A stretch of 64,000 nt of DNA from an uncultured Bacilli bacterium (GTDB lineage Bacteria; Bacillota_I; Bacilli_A; RF39; UBA660), in the NCBI GenBank assembly GCA_934096265.1, contig CAKOLI010000003.1:18701-82700 (forward strand), read 5' to 3'. The notes beneath the pieces are model-generated. The model made no database searches. It was not told the DNA's origin and was given only the letters and a program-made list of their open reading frames with translations. Both the position numbers and the translations under genes were made by a program. This document shows, piece after piece, positions 17,214 through 26,641 of this stretch (position 1 is the first letter of the stretch; every line of letters begins with the position of its first letter).

Positions 17214-17807
17214 ATGAAAGTTAACAGTGTTTCTTTAATGGTTAGTGCTGTTAGAAGAAGTCAATATCCAACTGATTTTTTACCTGAATTCTTATTAGTA
17301 GGTAGAAGTAATGTAGGAAAGAGTAGTTTTATTAATACTCTTATTTGTAGAAAGAATTATGCACGTACTTCTAGTAAACCTGGTAAGACGCAGACGCTAA
17401 ATTTTTATTTTGTTAATGAAAGTTTTTATTTGGTTGATGTGCCTGGATATGGTTTTGCGATGGTTAATAAGAATTTAAGAAAAAAATTTGGGATGATGAT
17501 TGAAGAATATTTGGAAAATAGAGATAATTTGAAGTTGGTGTTTATGCTTATTGATTTTAGGCATAAGCCTACTGATGATGATGTTTTGATGTATAATTTT
17601 TTGAAGCATTTTAATATCCCACTTAAAGTGGTTGCGATGAAGGTTGATAAAGTTTCTAAGAATAATCATGAGAAGAATGTTAAGCAGATTATTAAGACTT
17701 TAAATATACAAGATAGTAATGAACTAATATTATTTTCGGCGATTACGAAGATGGGTAAACAGGATGTGTATAATGAATTAGATAAAGTATTAGCTAGTGA
17801 GAGTTAA
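17214..17807 (+). CDS. engB: ribosome biogenesis GTPase EngB/YsxC
   Basis: EngB is an essential GTPase needed for 50S subunit assembly. At 197 residues it is full length. G1 GRSNVGKSS lies at about residues 30-38, the switch region SKPGKTQ near 54-60, G3 DVPGYG at 75-80, and G4 MKVDK further on. In Bacillus it follows lon. Here it stands with its own promoter between an exporter cassette and an unknown gene. Confidence 0.95.
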   Translation: MKVNSVSLMVSAVRRSQYPTDFLPEFLLVGRSNVGKSSFINTLICRKNYARTSSKPGKTQTLNFYFVNESFYLVDVPGYGFAMVNKNLRKKFGMMIEEYLENRDNLKLVFMLIDFRHKPTDDDVLMYNFLKHFNIPLKVVAMKVDKVSKNNHEKNVKQIIKTLNIQDSNELILFSAITKMGKQDVYNELDKVLASES

Positions 17808-17860
17808 TACTTTTTTTGACATATTTTTAAAAGTAACATATTTTATATTAGGTGAATTAT

Positions 17861-18301
17861 ATGGATGAGTATACTTTGAAGTTTCCTTGTATATATTTTG
17901 ATTTTGAGTTAGATGAGATATTTGGTTCTGTTGTTAATATGATTGGGAAGATAGATTTAGTTGACAGGGGGCATTTGAGTATAGATTTATATAGTAATTC
18001 TAGTTATGGAACTGTTGTTTCTATATGTATGGATGATATGGATAGTTTATGTGTTGATGCTAGTGTAACTGTTCATTTAGATAGTATTTTTTTGTATGAG
18101 ATGGAATATTTTGATGTTAGGTATATAGATGGAAGTGGGACTTTGTATTATTATAATTCAAAGTATTATGTTAGTATATGTGATTCTGGTAATATGGATA
18201 TGTTGTGTGAATATAGTGATTTGATATATGGAGATAAGGTTCTTGATATTGTTAATGATGGAATTAAAGTGTTTGTGGGTATCTTTAAGGATATTCCATA
18301 A
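17861..18301 (+). CDS. acidic protein, unknown function
   Basis: A 146-residue, strongly acidic protein with many D, Y and S residues (DDMDSLCVDASVTVHLDS). It has no signal peptide and no membrane helix. The start at ATG 17861 follows AGGTG at a normal distance. A GTG at 17852 overlaps that site. It has resident codon use. I do not recognise a family. Confidence 0.6.
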   Translation: MDEYTLKFPCIYFDFELDEIFGSVVNMIGKIDLVDRGHLSIDLYSNSSYGTVVSICMDDMDSLCVDASVTVHLDSIFLYEMEYFDVRYIDGSGTLYYYNSKYYVSICDSGNMDMLCEYSDLIYGDKVLDIVNDGIKVFVGIFKDIP

Positions 18302-18375
18302 TTTTTCATAATTTTAACATAGTTTTAATTTATTTTTGTTGTAAAATATGTTATACTTAGTTAAGGTGGTGCATG

Positions 18376-19302
18376 ATGGATAAGAAGTTTAAGACACTGC
18401 AAGAACAGGTAGAAATATTAAAGAGTAAAGGATTAATTGTTGAGGATTTTGATGAATGTGTTAATGTTTTACTTAGAGAGAATTATTTCTTTATAAATGG
18501 TTATAGGCATTTACTTATGAAATCTTTTTCGGATAGAACTTTTGTAGTTGGCTCTACTTTTAGGGAGTTATATTCATTGTTTTTATTTGATAGGAGTCTT
18601 AGGAATATTATTTTTAAGAATATGCTTATTGTTGAAAATAATATGAAATCTATAATTAGTTATCAGTTATCTAAGAAATATGGATATCATGAGAGGGATT
18701 ATCTTAATGCGAAGAATTTTACTAATGATCCTGCGAAGGCTAAGAAGGTTAAGGATTTGATTAATAAGATGAAGAGGCAGATTAGGGTAAATAGTTTACA
18801 GCATTCTGCGACTATGCATTATATTACTAATTATGGTTATATTCCTCTTTGGGTACTTGTTAAGGTTTTATCATTTGGTGTAATTAGTGATTTGTATTCT
18901 ATTTTGAAGCCTGAGGATAAGGTTGGTATTGCGGATGTGTATGATATTTCTGTTGATCAGTTAGAGGACTTTTTGCCAATTCTTTCTAATTACCGCAACT
19001 TATGTGCTCATGAGGATATATTATATGATCATAGGACGGATAAATGTATTGATGATAATATTTATCATTATAAGCTTAATATTCCTAAGATGGATGATGA
19101 GTATATATATGGTAAGAATGATATTTTTGCAGTTGTGTTAATTTTAAAGTATTTACTTACAGATGATGAATTTAGGTTATTTATAAAAGAGGTTTCTTAT
19201 GAAATAGATAAATTGTCTGGGGTAATTAGATCTATACCAATAACTAAAGTATTAGATAGAATAGGATTTCCATATAATTATATGGAAGTATTAGATATTT
19301 AG
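18376..19302 (+). CDS. Abi family protein (AbiD/AbiF-like, HEPN fold)
   Basis: A 308-residue Abi_2 family protein. The N-terminal TLQEQVEILKSKGL, then LLRENYFFINGYRHL and FLFDRSLRNIIFKNMLIVENN are typical of this family. The C-terminal SNYRNLCAHEDILYDHR holds an R-x4-H motif (RNLCAH), expected of a HEPN ribonuclease. Relatives abort phage infection or act as toxins. ATG 18373 is an alternative start three bases upstream. Its codon use is resident-like and it stands alone with only a 74-base gap upstream, so no paired antitoxin gene is evident. Confidence 0.85.
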   Translation: MDKKFKTLQEQVEILKSKGLIVEDFDECVNVLLRENYFFINGYRHLLMKSFSDRTFVVGSTFRELYSLFLFDRSLRNIIFKNMLIVENNMKSIISYQLSKKYGYHERDYLNAKNFTNDPAKAKKVKDLINKMKRQIRVNSLQHSATMHYITNYGYIPLWVLVKVLSFGVISDLYSILKPEDKVGIADVYDISVDQLEDFLPILSNYRNLCAHEDILYDHRTDKCIDDNIYHYKLNIPKMDDEYIYGKNDIFAVVLILKYLLTDDEFRLFIKEVSYEIDKLSGVIRSIPITKVLDRIGFPYNYMEVLDI

Positions 19303-19314
19303 GAGGCAGATAAT

Positions 19315-20409
19315 ATGAAAAATAATACCATGGGGTATGTAGTTACTTGTATAATAACATTTTTTGTAGGAGTTATAGGGACTTATTTAGTTGTGGTTAA
19401 TTATAATCCAACGACAGAGAACATTATTAAGAATATCAAGAGCGTTGAGATAGTTGATAATAGTATTGCTGATGCTGTTGAGAAGGTGTATGATGCGGTA
19501 GTAGTAGTAGAGTCATATAGTAATGATAAGTTAAAGTCTACTGGTACAGGATTTGTGTATAAGAAAGATAATAATAAGGGTTATATTATGACTAATAATC
19601 ATGTGGTAGATGGTGCTACTTCAGTTAAGATTATTTATAGTGATTCATCGGTTGCAATAGCGGAAGTGTTAGGAAAAGAAACGTATTCTGATATAGCCGT
19701 TTTGACAGTAGATGCGAAGAGTGTTCTTGACGTGGTGGTACTTGGAGATAGTACAAAGATGAGACTCGGAGATACAGTGTTTACAGTTGGTTCTCCTTTA
19801 GGAATTGATTATAGTGGTACTGTAACGCGTGGTATTTTATCTAATAAAGATAGGTTAGTTGAAGTGTCTCTTAGTAGTGGAAGTACTAGTGATTGGATAA
19901 TGAAGGTACTGCAAACAGATGCCGCGATTAACCCAGGTAATAGTGGGGGACCTTTACTTAATATTAATGGAGAAATTATAGGGATTAATTCTTTGAAATT
20001 AGTTGAAAACGAGATAGAAGGTATGGGTTTTGCTATTCCTATTGAAGATGCTATTAGTTATGCTACAATACTAGAAAAAGGTGAAAAGATAGTTAGACCT
20101 TATGTTGGTATTGGGATGCTTGACGTTAGTAATAATGCTAATTTGAGATATTATGGTATTGGTATTAATAATGATATTACTTCTGGTGTAGTGGTTACAG
20201 AGGTAGAGGATGGTTCGCCTGCTTCTAAAGCGGGTCTTATTAAGGGAGATGTAATAACTAAGATTAATGATGTTGATATTAAGACTATAGCAAGTTTCCG
20301 TTATGAATTATATAAGCATAGACCTGGTGATAGTGTTACTTTGGAATATTATCGTGGTAAGGATAAGAAGAGTGCTAATGTAACTTTAGCTACTAATAAA
20401 AATAGTTAA
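19315..20409 (+). CDS. htrA: HtrA/DegP-type serine protease with PDZ domain
   Basis: A membrane-anchored S1C protease of 364 residues. It has one N-terminal helix (about residues 7-27), then a trypsin-like domain with His in NNHVVDG, Asp in YSDIAVLTV and Ser in NPGNSGGP, then a C-terminal PDZ domain (VEDGSPASKAGLIKGDVITKI, split here by rule at DGSPASKAGLIKGD). It degrades or refolds damaged envelope proteins outside the membrane. AGGAGG precedes the start and a terminator follows. Confidence 0.94.
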   Translation: MKNNTMGYVVTCIITFFVGVIGTYLVVVNYNPTTENIIKNIKSVEIVDNSIADAVEKVYDAVVVVESYSNDKLKSTGTGFVYKKDNNKGYIMTNNHVVDGATSVKIIYSDSSVAIAEVLGKETYSDIAVLTVDAKSVLDVVVLGDSTKMRLGDTVFTVGSPLGIDYSGTVTRGILSNKDRLVEVSLSSGSTSDWIMKVLQTDAAINPGNSGGPLLNINGEIIGINSLKLVENEIEGMGFAIPIEDAISYATILEKGEKIVRPYVGIGMLDVSNNANLRYYGIGINNDITSGVVVTEVEDGSPASKAGLIKGDVITKINDVDIKTIASFRYELYKHRPGDSVTLEYYRGKDKKSANVTLATNKNS

Positions 20410-20413
20410 GAGG

Positions 20414-20437
20414 GCTTATTTTGAATAAGCTTTTTTA
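20414..20437 (+). terminator. rho-independent terminator after htrA
   Basis: GCTTATT (20414-20420) and AATAAGC (20424-20430) form a 7-base stem with a 3-base loop, followed by a T run. Confidence 0.8.
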
Positions 20438-20524
20438 TTTATTTTACAGTTATGTAATTAAAAGAATTTAATATTTTTATATTTTGATATATAATAGTTA
20501 TATATGATTGTTGGAAGTGGTATT

Positions 20525-22852
20525 ATGGATATTGATATGTTTGATAATAAGATAGTTATAGTGGATGATTTATGTAAGATGAAGTTGCTTAGGAAGGTTA
20601 ATCATTTGGTTAATATGAAGATAATTACTTTATCTATGCTTAAGAAGATGTATTTATTTGATTATGATTATAAGGCTATTTATTATGTATGTTCTAAGTA
20701 TAATTGTAAACCTAGTATTGCTTCTAAATATATAGAGAGTATGTATTATATTAATGATAAGTATAAATCAGAGAAGATAGATTTTTTAAGTAAATTAAAA
20801 GATGAGCTTCTTTCTTGTGGATTACTTATTAAAAATGAGTTATTTGTTAATTTTTTAAAGGATAAGGATATTGTATTATATAATCTTAAGTATATGAATC
20901 TTTTTTATTGTAATATTATAGATGAGATTAAGAGTTGTAATAATGTTATAGAGTATTGTGATTATAAGGATAAGTCTTTAAAGAAGATATATAGAGCTAA
21001 GGATAGTAATGAAGAGATTGCTTTTGTATGTAGTATGATTTGCCAGTTGATTAAGGATGGAGTTCCTATTAATAAGATTAAGCTTGCAAATGTGAGTGAT
21101 AATTATTTGTATGTAGTTAAGAAGATGTTTAAGTTGTTTAATATACCTATTAATATTAAGAGTAATGAGAGTATTAAATCTGTTTTGATAGTTAAGAAGT
21201 TTAAGGAGTATTATGATGCTAATATTAATAGTACTCTTAGTAAAGTGATGGAGTTTGTTAAAAATGATGATGGGTATAAGATATATAAGAGTATAGTTAA
21301 TGTTGTTAATAAGTATGCTGGTAGTAATTATTTAGATATTAAAGAGTTGTTGTTTTATGATCTTGATAAGGTTAATTTAGATAGTGTTATTTATGATAAT
21401 GCGGTTTCTATTATTGATTTTAAGGATTGTTTGATAGATTCAGATGATTATGTTTTTTTAATTAACTTTAATGAGGGGGTTATTCCTGTTTGTTATAAGG
21501 ATGAAGATTATTTGTCTGATTTAGAGAAATATAATTTGGGTGTTGATACATCGTATATGCTAAATGAACTTTCAAGTAAGGCTGTTGTGGATACTATACT
21601 TCATACTAAGAATTTGATAGTTACTTATTCTAGTTATGATTCTAGTGGTAAGTTGTATGTTTCTAGTGCTTATGATAAGGATATATTTATGCATTCTGAT
21701 GTTTTTATTAATTATAATAATTCTAATAATTATAATATGATTAGGTTATTAGGTGAGATGGATATTTATAATAAGTATGGAGCGGTTAGTGATGACCTTT
21801 TAGTTCTTGCTAATCATTATCCTTCTTATAAATATTTAGATTATAGTAATAAGTTTAAAGGTATTGATAAGGATAAGTTAAATAAGTATTTGAATAATAA
21901 GCTTACTTTGTCTTATACTAGTATGAATACTTATTATCAATGTTCTTTTAGGTATTATTTGGATTATATTCTTAAGGTTAATAAGTATGAGGATAGTTTT
22001 GATACGATAGTGGGGAATATTTTTCATGAAATTTTGTCTAAATGTTTTAAAGGTAATTATGATGTTCTTTCTAATTATGATTTGTTAGTTTCTTCTTCTT
22101 CTTATGATTTTAGTAGTAGTGAGATGTTTTTTTTGAATGTTCTTCGTGATGAGATTGTTTCTTTGGTGGATGTTATACTTAAGCAGATGAAGTATACTAA
22201 GCTTAGTAAGGCGATGTATGAGAAGGAGATAGTAGTTAATGTTAGTGTGGATGGTAATGTTAAGTTTAAGGGTTTTGTAGATAAGATTTTATATGATTAT
22301 TTTGATGGTAAGATGGTTAGTGTTATTATTGATTATAAGACAGGAAATCCTAATATTAATATTAATAGGTCAATATATGGTCTTGATATGCAACTTCCTA
22401 TATATGTATATTTGATTAAGAATGAGATTAAGGATGTTGTGATAGGGGGATTTTATTTGCAGAAGATACTTGGTAGTGGTAATTCTTTAGAAGATAAGAT
22501 GCGTAATCTTAAATGGCAAGGTTATACTAATAGTGATTTACAGGTAATTAATTATGTGGATAGTTCTTATGTTGATTCTAAGATTATAAAGAGTCTTAGG
22601 TGTAAAAAAGATGGATTTTATAGTTATGCTAAGGTAATTAGTGATTCTTCTATAGATATTTTGTATGATATTGTAGATAAGAAGATTAAGGGAGCTTCTA
22701 CTTCGATACTTAATGGAGAATTTGATATTAATCCTAAGGAGATAGATGGTGATTTGGTTGGTTGTAGGTATTGTAAATATCGTGATATTTGTTATATGAA
22801 TATGAAGGATGTTGTGAAGTTAAAGGATGTACATGATATATTTAATAAGTAG
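20525..22852 (+). CDS. addB: AddB-type nuclease subunit of the AddAB helicase-nuclease
   Basis: A 775-residue AddB-like protein, short for the family (about 1100). It processes double-strand breaks with AddA. The N-terminal part is a degenerate helicase-like region with VYLINFNEGVIP-like sequence (VFLINFNEGVIP). The C-terminal PD-(D/E)XK nuclease has SMNTYYQCSFRYYLDYIL, GNIFHEIL, VIIDYKTG and QLPIYVYL. Four cysteines (the early YYQC and the late CRYCKYRDIC) would bind a 4Fe-4S cluster. ATG 20525 sits after GGAAGTGG; ATG 20504 is in frame upstream. addA follows after 89 bases. Confidence 0.85.
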   Translation: MDIDMFDNKIVIVDDLCKMKLLRKVNHLVNMKIITLSMLKKMYLFDYDYKAIYYVCSKYNCKPSIASKYIESMYYINDKYKSEKIDFLSKLKDELLSCGLLIKNELFVNFLKDKDIVLYNLKYMNLFYCNIIDEIKSCNNVIEYCDYKDKSLKKIYRAKDSNEEIAFVCSMICQLIKDGVPINKIKLANVSDNYLYVVKKMFKLFNIPINIKSNESIKSVLIVKKFKEYYDANINSTLSKVMEFVKNDDGYKIYKSIVNVVNKYAGSNYLDIKELLFYDLDKVNLDSVIYDNAVSIIDFKDCLIDSDDYVFLINFNEGVIPVCYKDEDYLSDLEKYNLGVDTSYMLNELSSKAVVDTILHTKNLIVTYSSYDSSGKLYVSSAYDKDIFMHSDVFINYNNSNNYNMIRLLGEMDIYNKYGAVSDDLLVLANHYPSYKYLDYSNKFKGIDKDKLNKYLNNKLTLSYTSMNTYYQCSFRYYLDYILKVNKYEDSFDTIVGNIFHEILSKCFKGNYDVLSNYDLLVSSSSYDFSSSEMFFLNVLRDEIVSLVDVILKQMKYTKLSKAMYEKEIVVNVSVDGNVKFKGFVDKILYDYFDGKMVSVIIDYKTGNPNININRSIYGLDMQLPIYVYLIKNEIKDVVIGGFYLQKILGSGNSLEDKMRNLKWQGYTNSDLQVINYVDSSYVDSKIIKSLRCKKDGFYSYAKVISDSSIDILYDIVDKKIKGASTSILNGEFDINPKEIDGDLVGCRYCKYRDICYMNMKDVVKLKDVHDIFNK

Positions 22853-22941
22853 TTATTGTGGTAATGTGGAAGTTTTTTGGGTATGTACTTTTTAGCTACT
22901 GTAAGTGATGTGCATAAAAAAATTTAGGAAGTGGTGATGAT

Positions 22942-25900
22942 ATGCCAAGATGGACTAAGGAACAAGAGAGTGCTATTTCTTTGAGTGGGAGTAATATTAT
23001 TGTTAGCGCGGGTGCTGGTAGTGGGAAAACTGCTGTTTTGTCAGAGAGGGTTATTCATAAGATCGAAGAAGGTATTCATGTTAATGAGCTTTTGATACTT
23101 ACGTTTACTAAAGCCGCGGCGATGGAGATGAAGGATAGGATAAGGAGAAAGATTAGTGAGAATGCTAAGTATAAGGATGAGTTAAATTTGCTTAATTCGG
23201 CATATATTACTACTTTTGATTCGTTTGCACTTTCTGTAGTTAAGAAGTATCATTATTTGCTTAATATTGACGATGATATAAAGATTACAGATTCCTCTTT
23301 AGTATCTTCTATTAAGAGGAGAATATTTGATGATGTTTTTGAGGATATGTATAGGAGTAATAATTCTTCTTTTAATGAATTTGTTTCTAAGTATTGTGTT
23401 AAGAATGATAAGGCACTTAGGGAAAATATTTTGCTTATTGCTTCTAAGATAGAAGGATATGTGGACGCTGATGATTTTATTAAAAGGGCTAGGGAATATA
23501 CTAGTAGTACTTACTATGTTAATAAAATTGTTAGTAAGTATGAAGAGGTTATTAATCATTTGAAGAAGTTAGTTAGTTTTTCTTTTGAAAATATGAAGAT
23601 GTATTTTGATTCTGATTATATTTCATCTGTGGAGAAGGCTATAAGTGGGATTTTGAATTGTTCTTTGGATGAACTTTGTTTGTATACTAATGTTAGTTTG
23701 CCTAACGTACCAAGGGGCTCTAGTGATGATGCTAAGGATGCTAAGGCTTCTTTGAAGAAGGTTGTGGACAAGTTAGTTAGTTATAGTGTTTATGGTAATG
23801 TAGATGATATTTGTAGGGATATATTCTCAAATGCTTCATCTGTTAATGTTATTCTTGATATTGTTTCTAAGTATTTATATAAGATAGATGAATATAAGAG
23901 TAAGAATGGTATATATACTTTTAATGATATTGCTAAGCTTTCTATTAAGTTGCTTAAGGATAATTTTTCTGTTAGAGAAGAGTTGAAGGGGTCATTTAAA
24001 GAGATTATGATTGATGAGTATCAAGATACTAATGATGTGCAAGAGAGTTTTATTTCGATGATTTCTAATGATAATGTATATATGGTTGGTGATATAAAGC
24101 AAGCTATATATCGTTTTAGGGGTTCTAATCCAGATATATTTAAAGATAAATATAGTAAGTATGCAAATTCACAAGGAGGTAAGAAGATAGATTTAATTAA
24201 AAATTTTAGGTCTAGGAATGAGGTTCTTGATAATATTAATAAGATATTTTGTTTGCTTATGGATTTTTCTTTAGGAGATGCTTTTTATAGTAAGGATCAT
24301 CAGATGGTATATGGTAATACGATGTATGATGATTGTAAGTTGGATGGTTATGATTATAATTTTAGGGTGCTTGAGTATGTAAATGATTATAAGTCATCCG
24401 GTTATACTAATATAGAGGTTGAGATATTTACGATTGCTAAAGATATTAGGAGTAAGATTGATAATGGGTTTATGGTGTTTGATAAGGATAGTTCTGTGTT
24501 AAGAGAGGCTACTTATGATGATTTTGTTATTATATTAGATAGGAGTAAGTATTTTGATTTGTTTAAGAAGGTGTTTCTTTATTTAAATATTCCTCTTACA
24601 ATTCTTAGGGATGGATATCTTAATACTAGTAGTGATGTGCTTATATTTAAGAATATTGTTGATTTTATTGTGAGAATTGCTGAAGCAGGTAAGAGTAAGG
24701 ATAAGAATTTATCTTTTAATGATGATGTTAGTTTTAAATATGATTTTATTAGTATTGCTAGGAGTTTTTTGTACGAGTATAGTGATTCTTATATTTTTGA
24801 TGTAGTTAGTAGTGGAAAGTATATGGATACGGGGATTTATAAGGATTTGAGTAGTATTGCTTGTGATATTTATAATATGACTAGTAGTAATGTTTTTGAT
24901 AAGATTTTGGAGGTTACGGATTTTTATAATAAGCTTAATAAGGTTGGGGATTATGCTGAGACGGATGTTAGGATGGCTACGATTTATAGTTTGACAGAGT
25001 CTTTGGGTAATTTGGAGATGTCTATTTATGATTTTAGGGATTATTTGGATGATATTGTTTGTAATGGTGATAAGATTAAGTATACTACTTTTGGAAGTGA
25101 TAGAGCGTCTGTTAAGATTCTTACGATACATAAGTCTAAGGGGTTAGAGTATCCTGTTTGTTATTTTGCAGATTTGGATCATGATTTTAATGCTAGTGAG
25201 CTTAAGGATAGGTTTATATGTGACTATGATTATGGGGTGATTGTGTCTTCTAGTGAAGATGATGATAGGGGTAGTGTGCTTAAGGAGGTATATAAGTATT
25301 TATATAATTATGCGGAAGTGAGTGAGAAGATAAGGTTGTTTTATGTCGCGCTTACTAGGGCAAGAGAGCAAATGATATTGGTGGTACCTTATAAGGATGT
25401 AGATTTGCTTGAGAAGAATGAAGATGGGGTAATTGAGAGTGTTAGGAGGATGGCTTTTAATAGGTTGTCTAGTTTTGTGTATGGGGTAAAGGGTTATTTA
25501 AGTAGTTATTTTGAGAGTGTTAATGTGGATGATATAGGGTTATCTAAAGAATATTTGTATCCTGTTGTGTTAGAGAATTTGTCACTTGGTAAGATGGATG
25601 ATGATTTTTGTGTTGATGAGGTTAGTGTTGCGTGTGATGTTTTGAGGAGGGAGCATTTTTCTAAGGAGGTATGTGAGGTTGTTTCTTCTTCTTCTTTGAA
25701 AATGCTTGAGTATGGTAGGAAGATTCATGAGATATTAGAGTTTTTGGATTTTAAGGATGTGGATTTTAGTCTTATTTCTGATGAGTTTATTTTGGGTAAG
25801 TTGAAGATGTTTTTTGATAGTGATTTGCTTTTAGATGTTTTGAATGCTAAGGTTTATAAGGAGTATGAGTTTGTGTATGTGTGTGATGGTGTGGAAAAGC

Positions 25901-26091
25901 GTGGGGTAATAGATCTTATGCTTTGTTATGATGATTATATTGATATTATTGATTATAAGCTTAAGAATGTTGTGGATGATGGGTATAAGAGGCAAATTAG
26001 AGGGTATGTTGAGTATGTGCGTGGTGTTAGTGGTAAGTGTGTGAAGGCGTATTTGTATTCGATATTGGATGGTGAGTTTGTTTCTGTTTGA
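22942..26091 (+). CDS. addA: AddA-type helicase-nuclease subunit
   Basis: A 1049-residue UvrD-like helicase with a C-terminal nuclease. Motifs include Q-motif WTKEQESAI, Walker A SAGAGSGKT, LTFTKAAAMEM (Ia), IDEYQDTND (II), GDIKQAIYRFRGSNP (III), TIHKSKGLEYP (V) and FYVALTRAREQ (VI). The PD-(D/E)XK end has GVIDLMLCYDDYIDIIDYK. With AddB it makes the RecBCD-equivalent repair and DNA-degrading complex. It is slightly shorter than usual (about 1200). AGGAAGTGG precedes the start. Confidence 0.94.
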   Translation: MPRWTKEQESAISLSGSNIIVSAGAGSGKTAVLSERVIHKIEEGIHVNELLILTFTKAAAMEMKDRIRRKISENAKYKDELNLLNSAYITTFDSFALSVVKKYHYLLNIDDDIKITDSSLVSSIKRRIFDDVFEDMYRSNNSSFNEFVSKYCVKNDKALRENILLIASKIEGYVDADDFIKRAREYTSSTYYVNKIVSKYEEVINHLKKLVSFSFENMKMYFDSDYISSVEKAISGILNCSLDELCLYTNVSLPNVPRGSSDDAKDAKASLKKVVDKLVSYSVYGNVDDICRDIFSNASSVNVILDIVSKYLYKIDEYKSKNGIYTFNDIAKLSIKLLKDNFSVREELKGSFKEIMIDEYQDTNDVQESFISMISNDNVYMVGDIKQAIYRFRGSNPDIFKDKYSKYANSQGGKKIDLIKNFRSRNEVLDNINKIFCLLMDFSLGDAFYSKDHQMVYGNTMYDDCKLDGYDYNFRVLEYVNDYKSSGYTNIEVEIFTIAKDIRSKIDNGFMVFDKDSSVLREATYDDFVIILDRSKYFDLFKKVFLYLNIPLTILRDGYLNTSSDVLIFKNIVDFIVRIAEAGKSKDKNLSFNDDVSFKYDFISIARSFLYEYSDSYIFDVVSSGKYMDTGIYKDLSSIACDIYNMTSSNVFDKILEVTDFYNKLNKVGDYAETDVRMATIYSLTESLGNLEMSIYDFRDYLDDIVCNGDKIKYTTFGSDRASVKILTIHKSKGLEYPVCYFADLDHDFNASELKDRFICDYDYGVIVSSSEDDDRGSVLKEVYKYLYNYAEVSEKIRLFYVALTRAREQMILVVPYKDVDLLEKNEDGVIESVRRMAFNRLSSFVYGVKGYLSSYFESVNVDDIGLSKEYLYPVVLENLSLGKMDDDFCVDEVSVACDVLRREHFSKEVCEVVSSSSLKMLEYGRKIHEILEFLDFKDVDFSLISDEFILGKLKMFFDSDLLLDVLNAKVYKEYEFVYVCDGVEKRGVIDLMLCYDDYIDIIDYKLKNVVDDGYKRQIRGYVEYVRGVSGKCVKAYLYSILDGEFVSV

Positions 26092-26212
26092 GCAGGTTTT
26101 GGGGAGTGCTAGATGGGTGGTTTTGATTAAGGAGTATAATTTTTTGTTGTGTCTGTGGTGATATGAAAGCACCATTATTGTTATGTGTCATAAAATATTC
26201 TAGGTGATGTAA

Positions 26213-26311
26213 ATGAATGATGATGTAAGAGCATTGGCTGGTGTTGTTATAGATCCTGGCCACCCGAGTGAGATTAAACCCAGTATAAATAGAACTAGTT
26301 GTAGCAAATAA
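26213..26311 (+). pseudogene. N-acetylmuramoyl-L-alanine amidase, 5' fragment
   Basis: The ORF begins with AGGTGATGT before ATG 26213 and reads MNDDVRALAGVVIDPGH, the start of an Amidase_3 domain with its first zinc-binding His. At 26262 it enters inserted DNA and stops after 15 more codons. Joining 26213-26262, 38978-39206 and 61334-62275 gives 1221 bases, an open 406-codon frame. The intact enzyme would cleave peptide from glycan in peptidoglycan, held by four LysM repeats. Confidence 0.9.
26259..26262. other. attachment core, left end of the 12.7 kb element
   Basis: GCCA at 26259-26262 matches GCCA at 38974-38977. Either copy can supply the codon for the zinc-ligand His (CAC or CAT). Confidence 0.7.
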
Positions 26312-26341
26312 TAATCTATATAAATAATAATAAATAAAGCA

Positions 26342-26379
26342 AAATACTTTTTAATGAAAGTATTTTTATTATGCTAAAA
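26342..26379 (+). repeat. hairpin repeat, copy 1 (terminator or oriT-like)
   Basis: AAATACTTT (26342-26350) and AAAGTATTT (26357-26365) form a perfect 9-base stem, followed by TTATTATGCTAAAA. Nearly the same block occurs at 28209-28246. The T-rich tail fits a terminator. The stem also recalls the AAAGTATA inverted repeats of MobV oriT sites. Confidence 0.65.
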
Positions 26380-26449
26380 CCAATGATATATTAAGCAAAT
26401 TGTGGTATAATAGATATAACAAAAAAACTTAAGAAAGTGAGTGATTTTA

Positions 26450-26641
26450 ATGAATAATAATAAACAAACTGAAAAAGAGATACAAGAAAAAATAAAAAAA
26501 GTAGATGGTGCTATGGCTCAAGAGGGTATGCCATTAACAAAAGAATTAAAGCAAAAACTTTATAATTGTATAATTGGTAAATCTACAACAGAAATAGAAC
26601 GCAGGAAAGTTATAGAAAAGTACAGAGGAATTTATGGATAA
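26450..26641 (+). CDS. VbhA-like antitoxin of the Fic toxin
   Basis: A 63-residue small protein preceding fic and overlapping it by 8 bases, the standard layout of class I Fic toxin-antitoxin modules. The inhibitory helix motif is normally (S/T)xxxE(G/N). Here AMAQEG keeps the inhibitory Glu and Gly but has Ala at the first place. The rest (LTKELKQKLYNCIIGKSTTEIE) matches antitoxin VbhA-type domains. ATG 26450 follows AAGAAAGTGAG. A GTG at 26441 is less likely. Confidence 0.82.
   Translation: MNNNKQTEKEIQEKIKKVDGAMAQEGMPLTKELKQKLYNCIIGKSTTEIERRKVIEKYRGIYG

Noticed and set aside
18302..18375. Antitoxin RNA before the Abi gene
   Set aside because: The gap is 74 AT-rich bases with a promoter but no stable hairpin that I could find.
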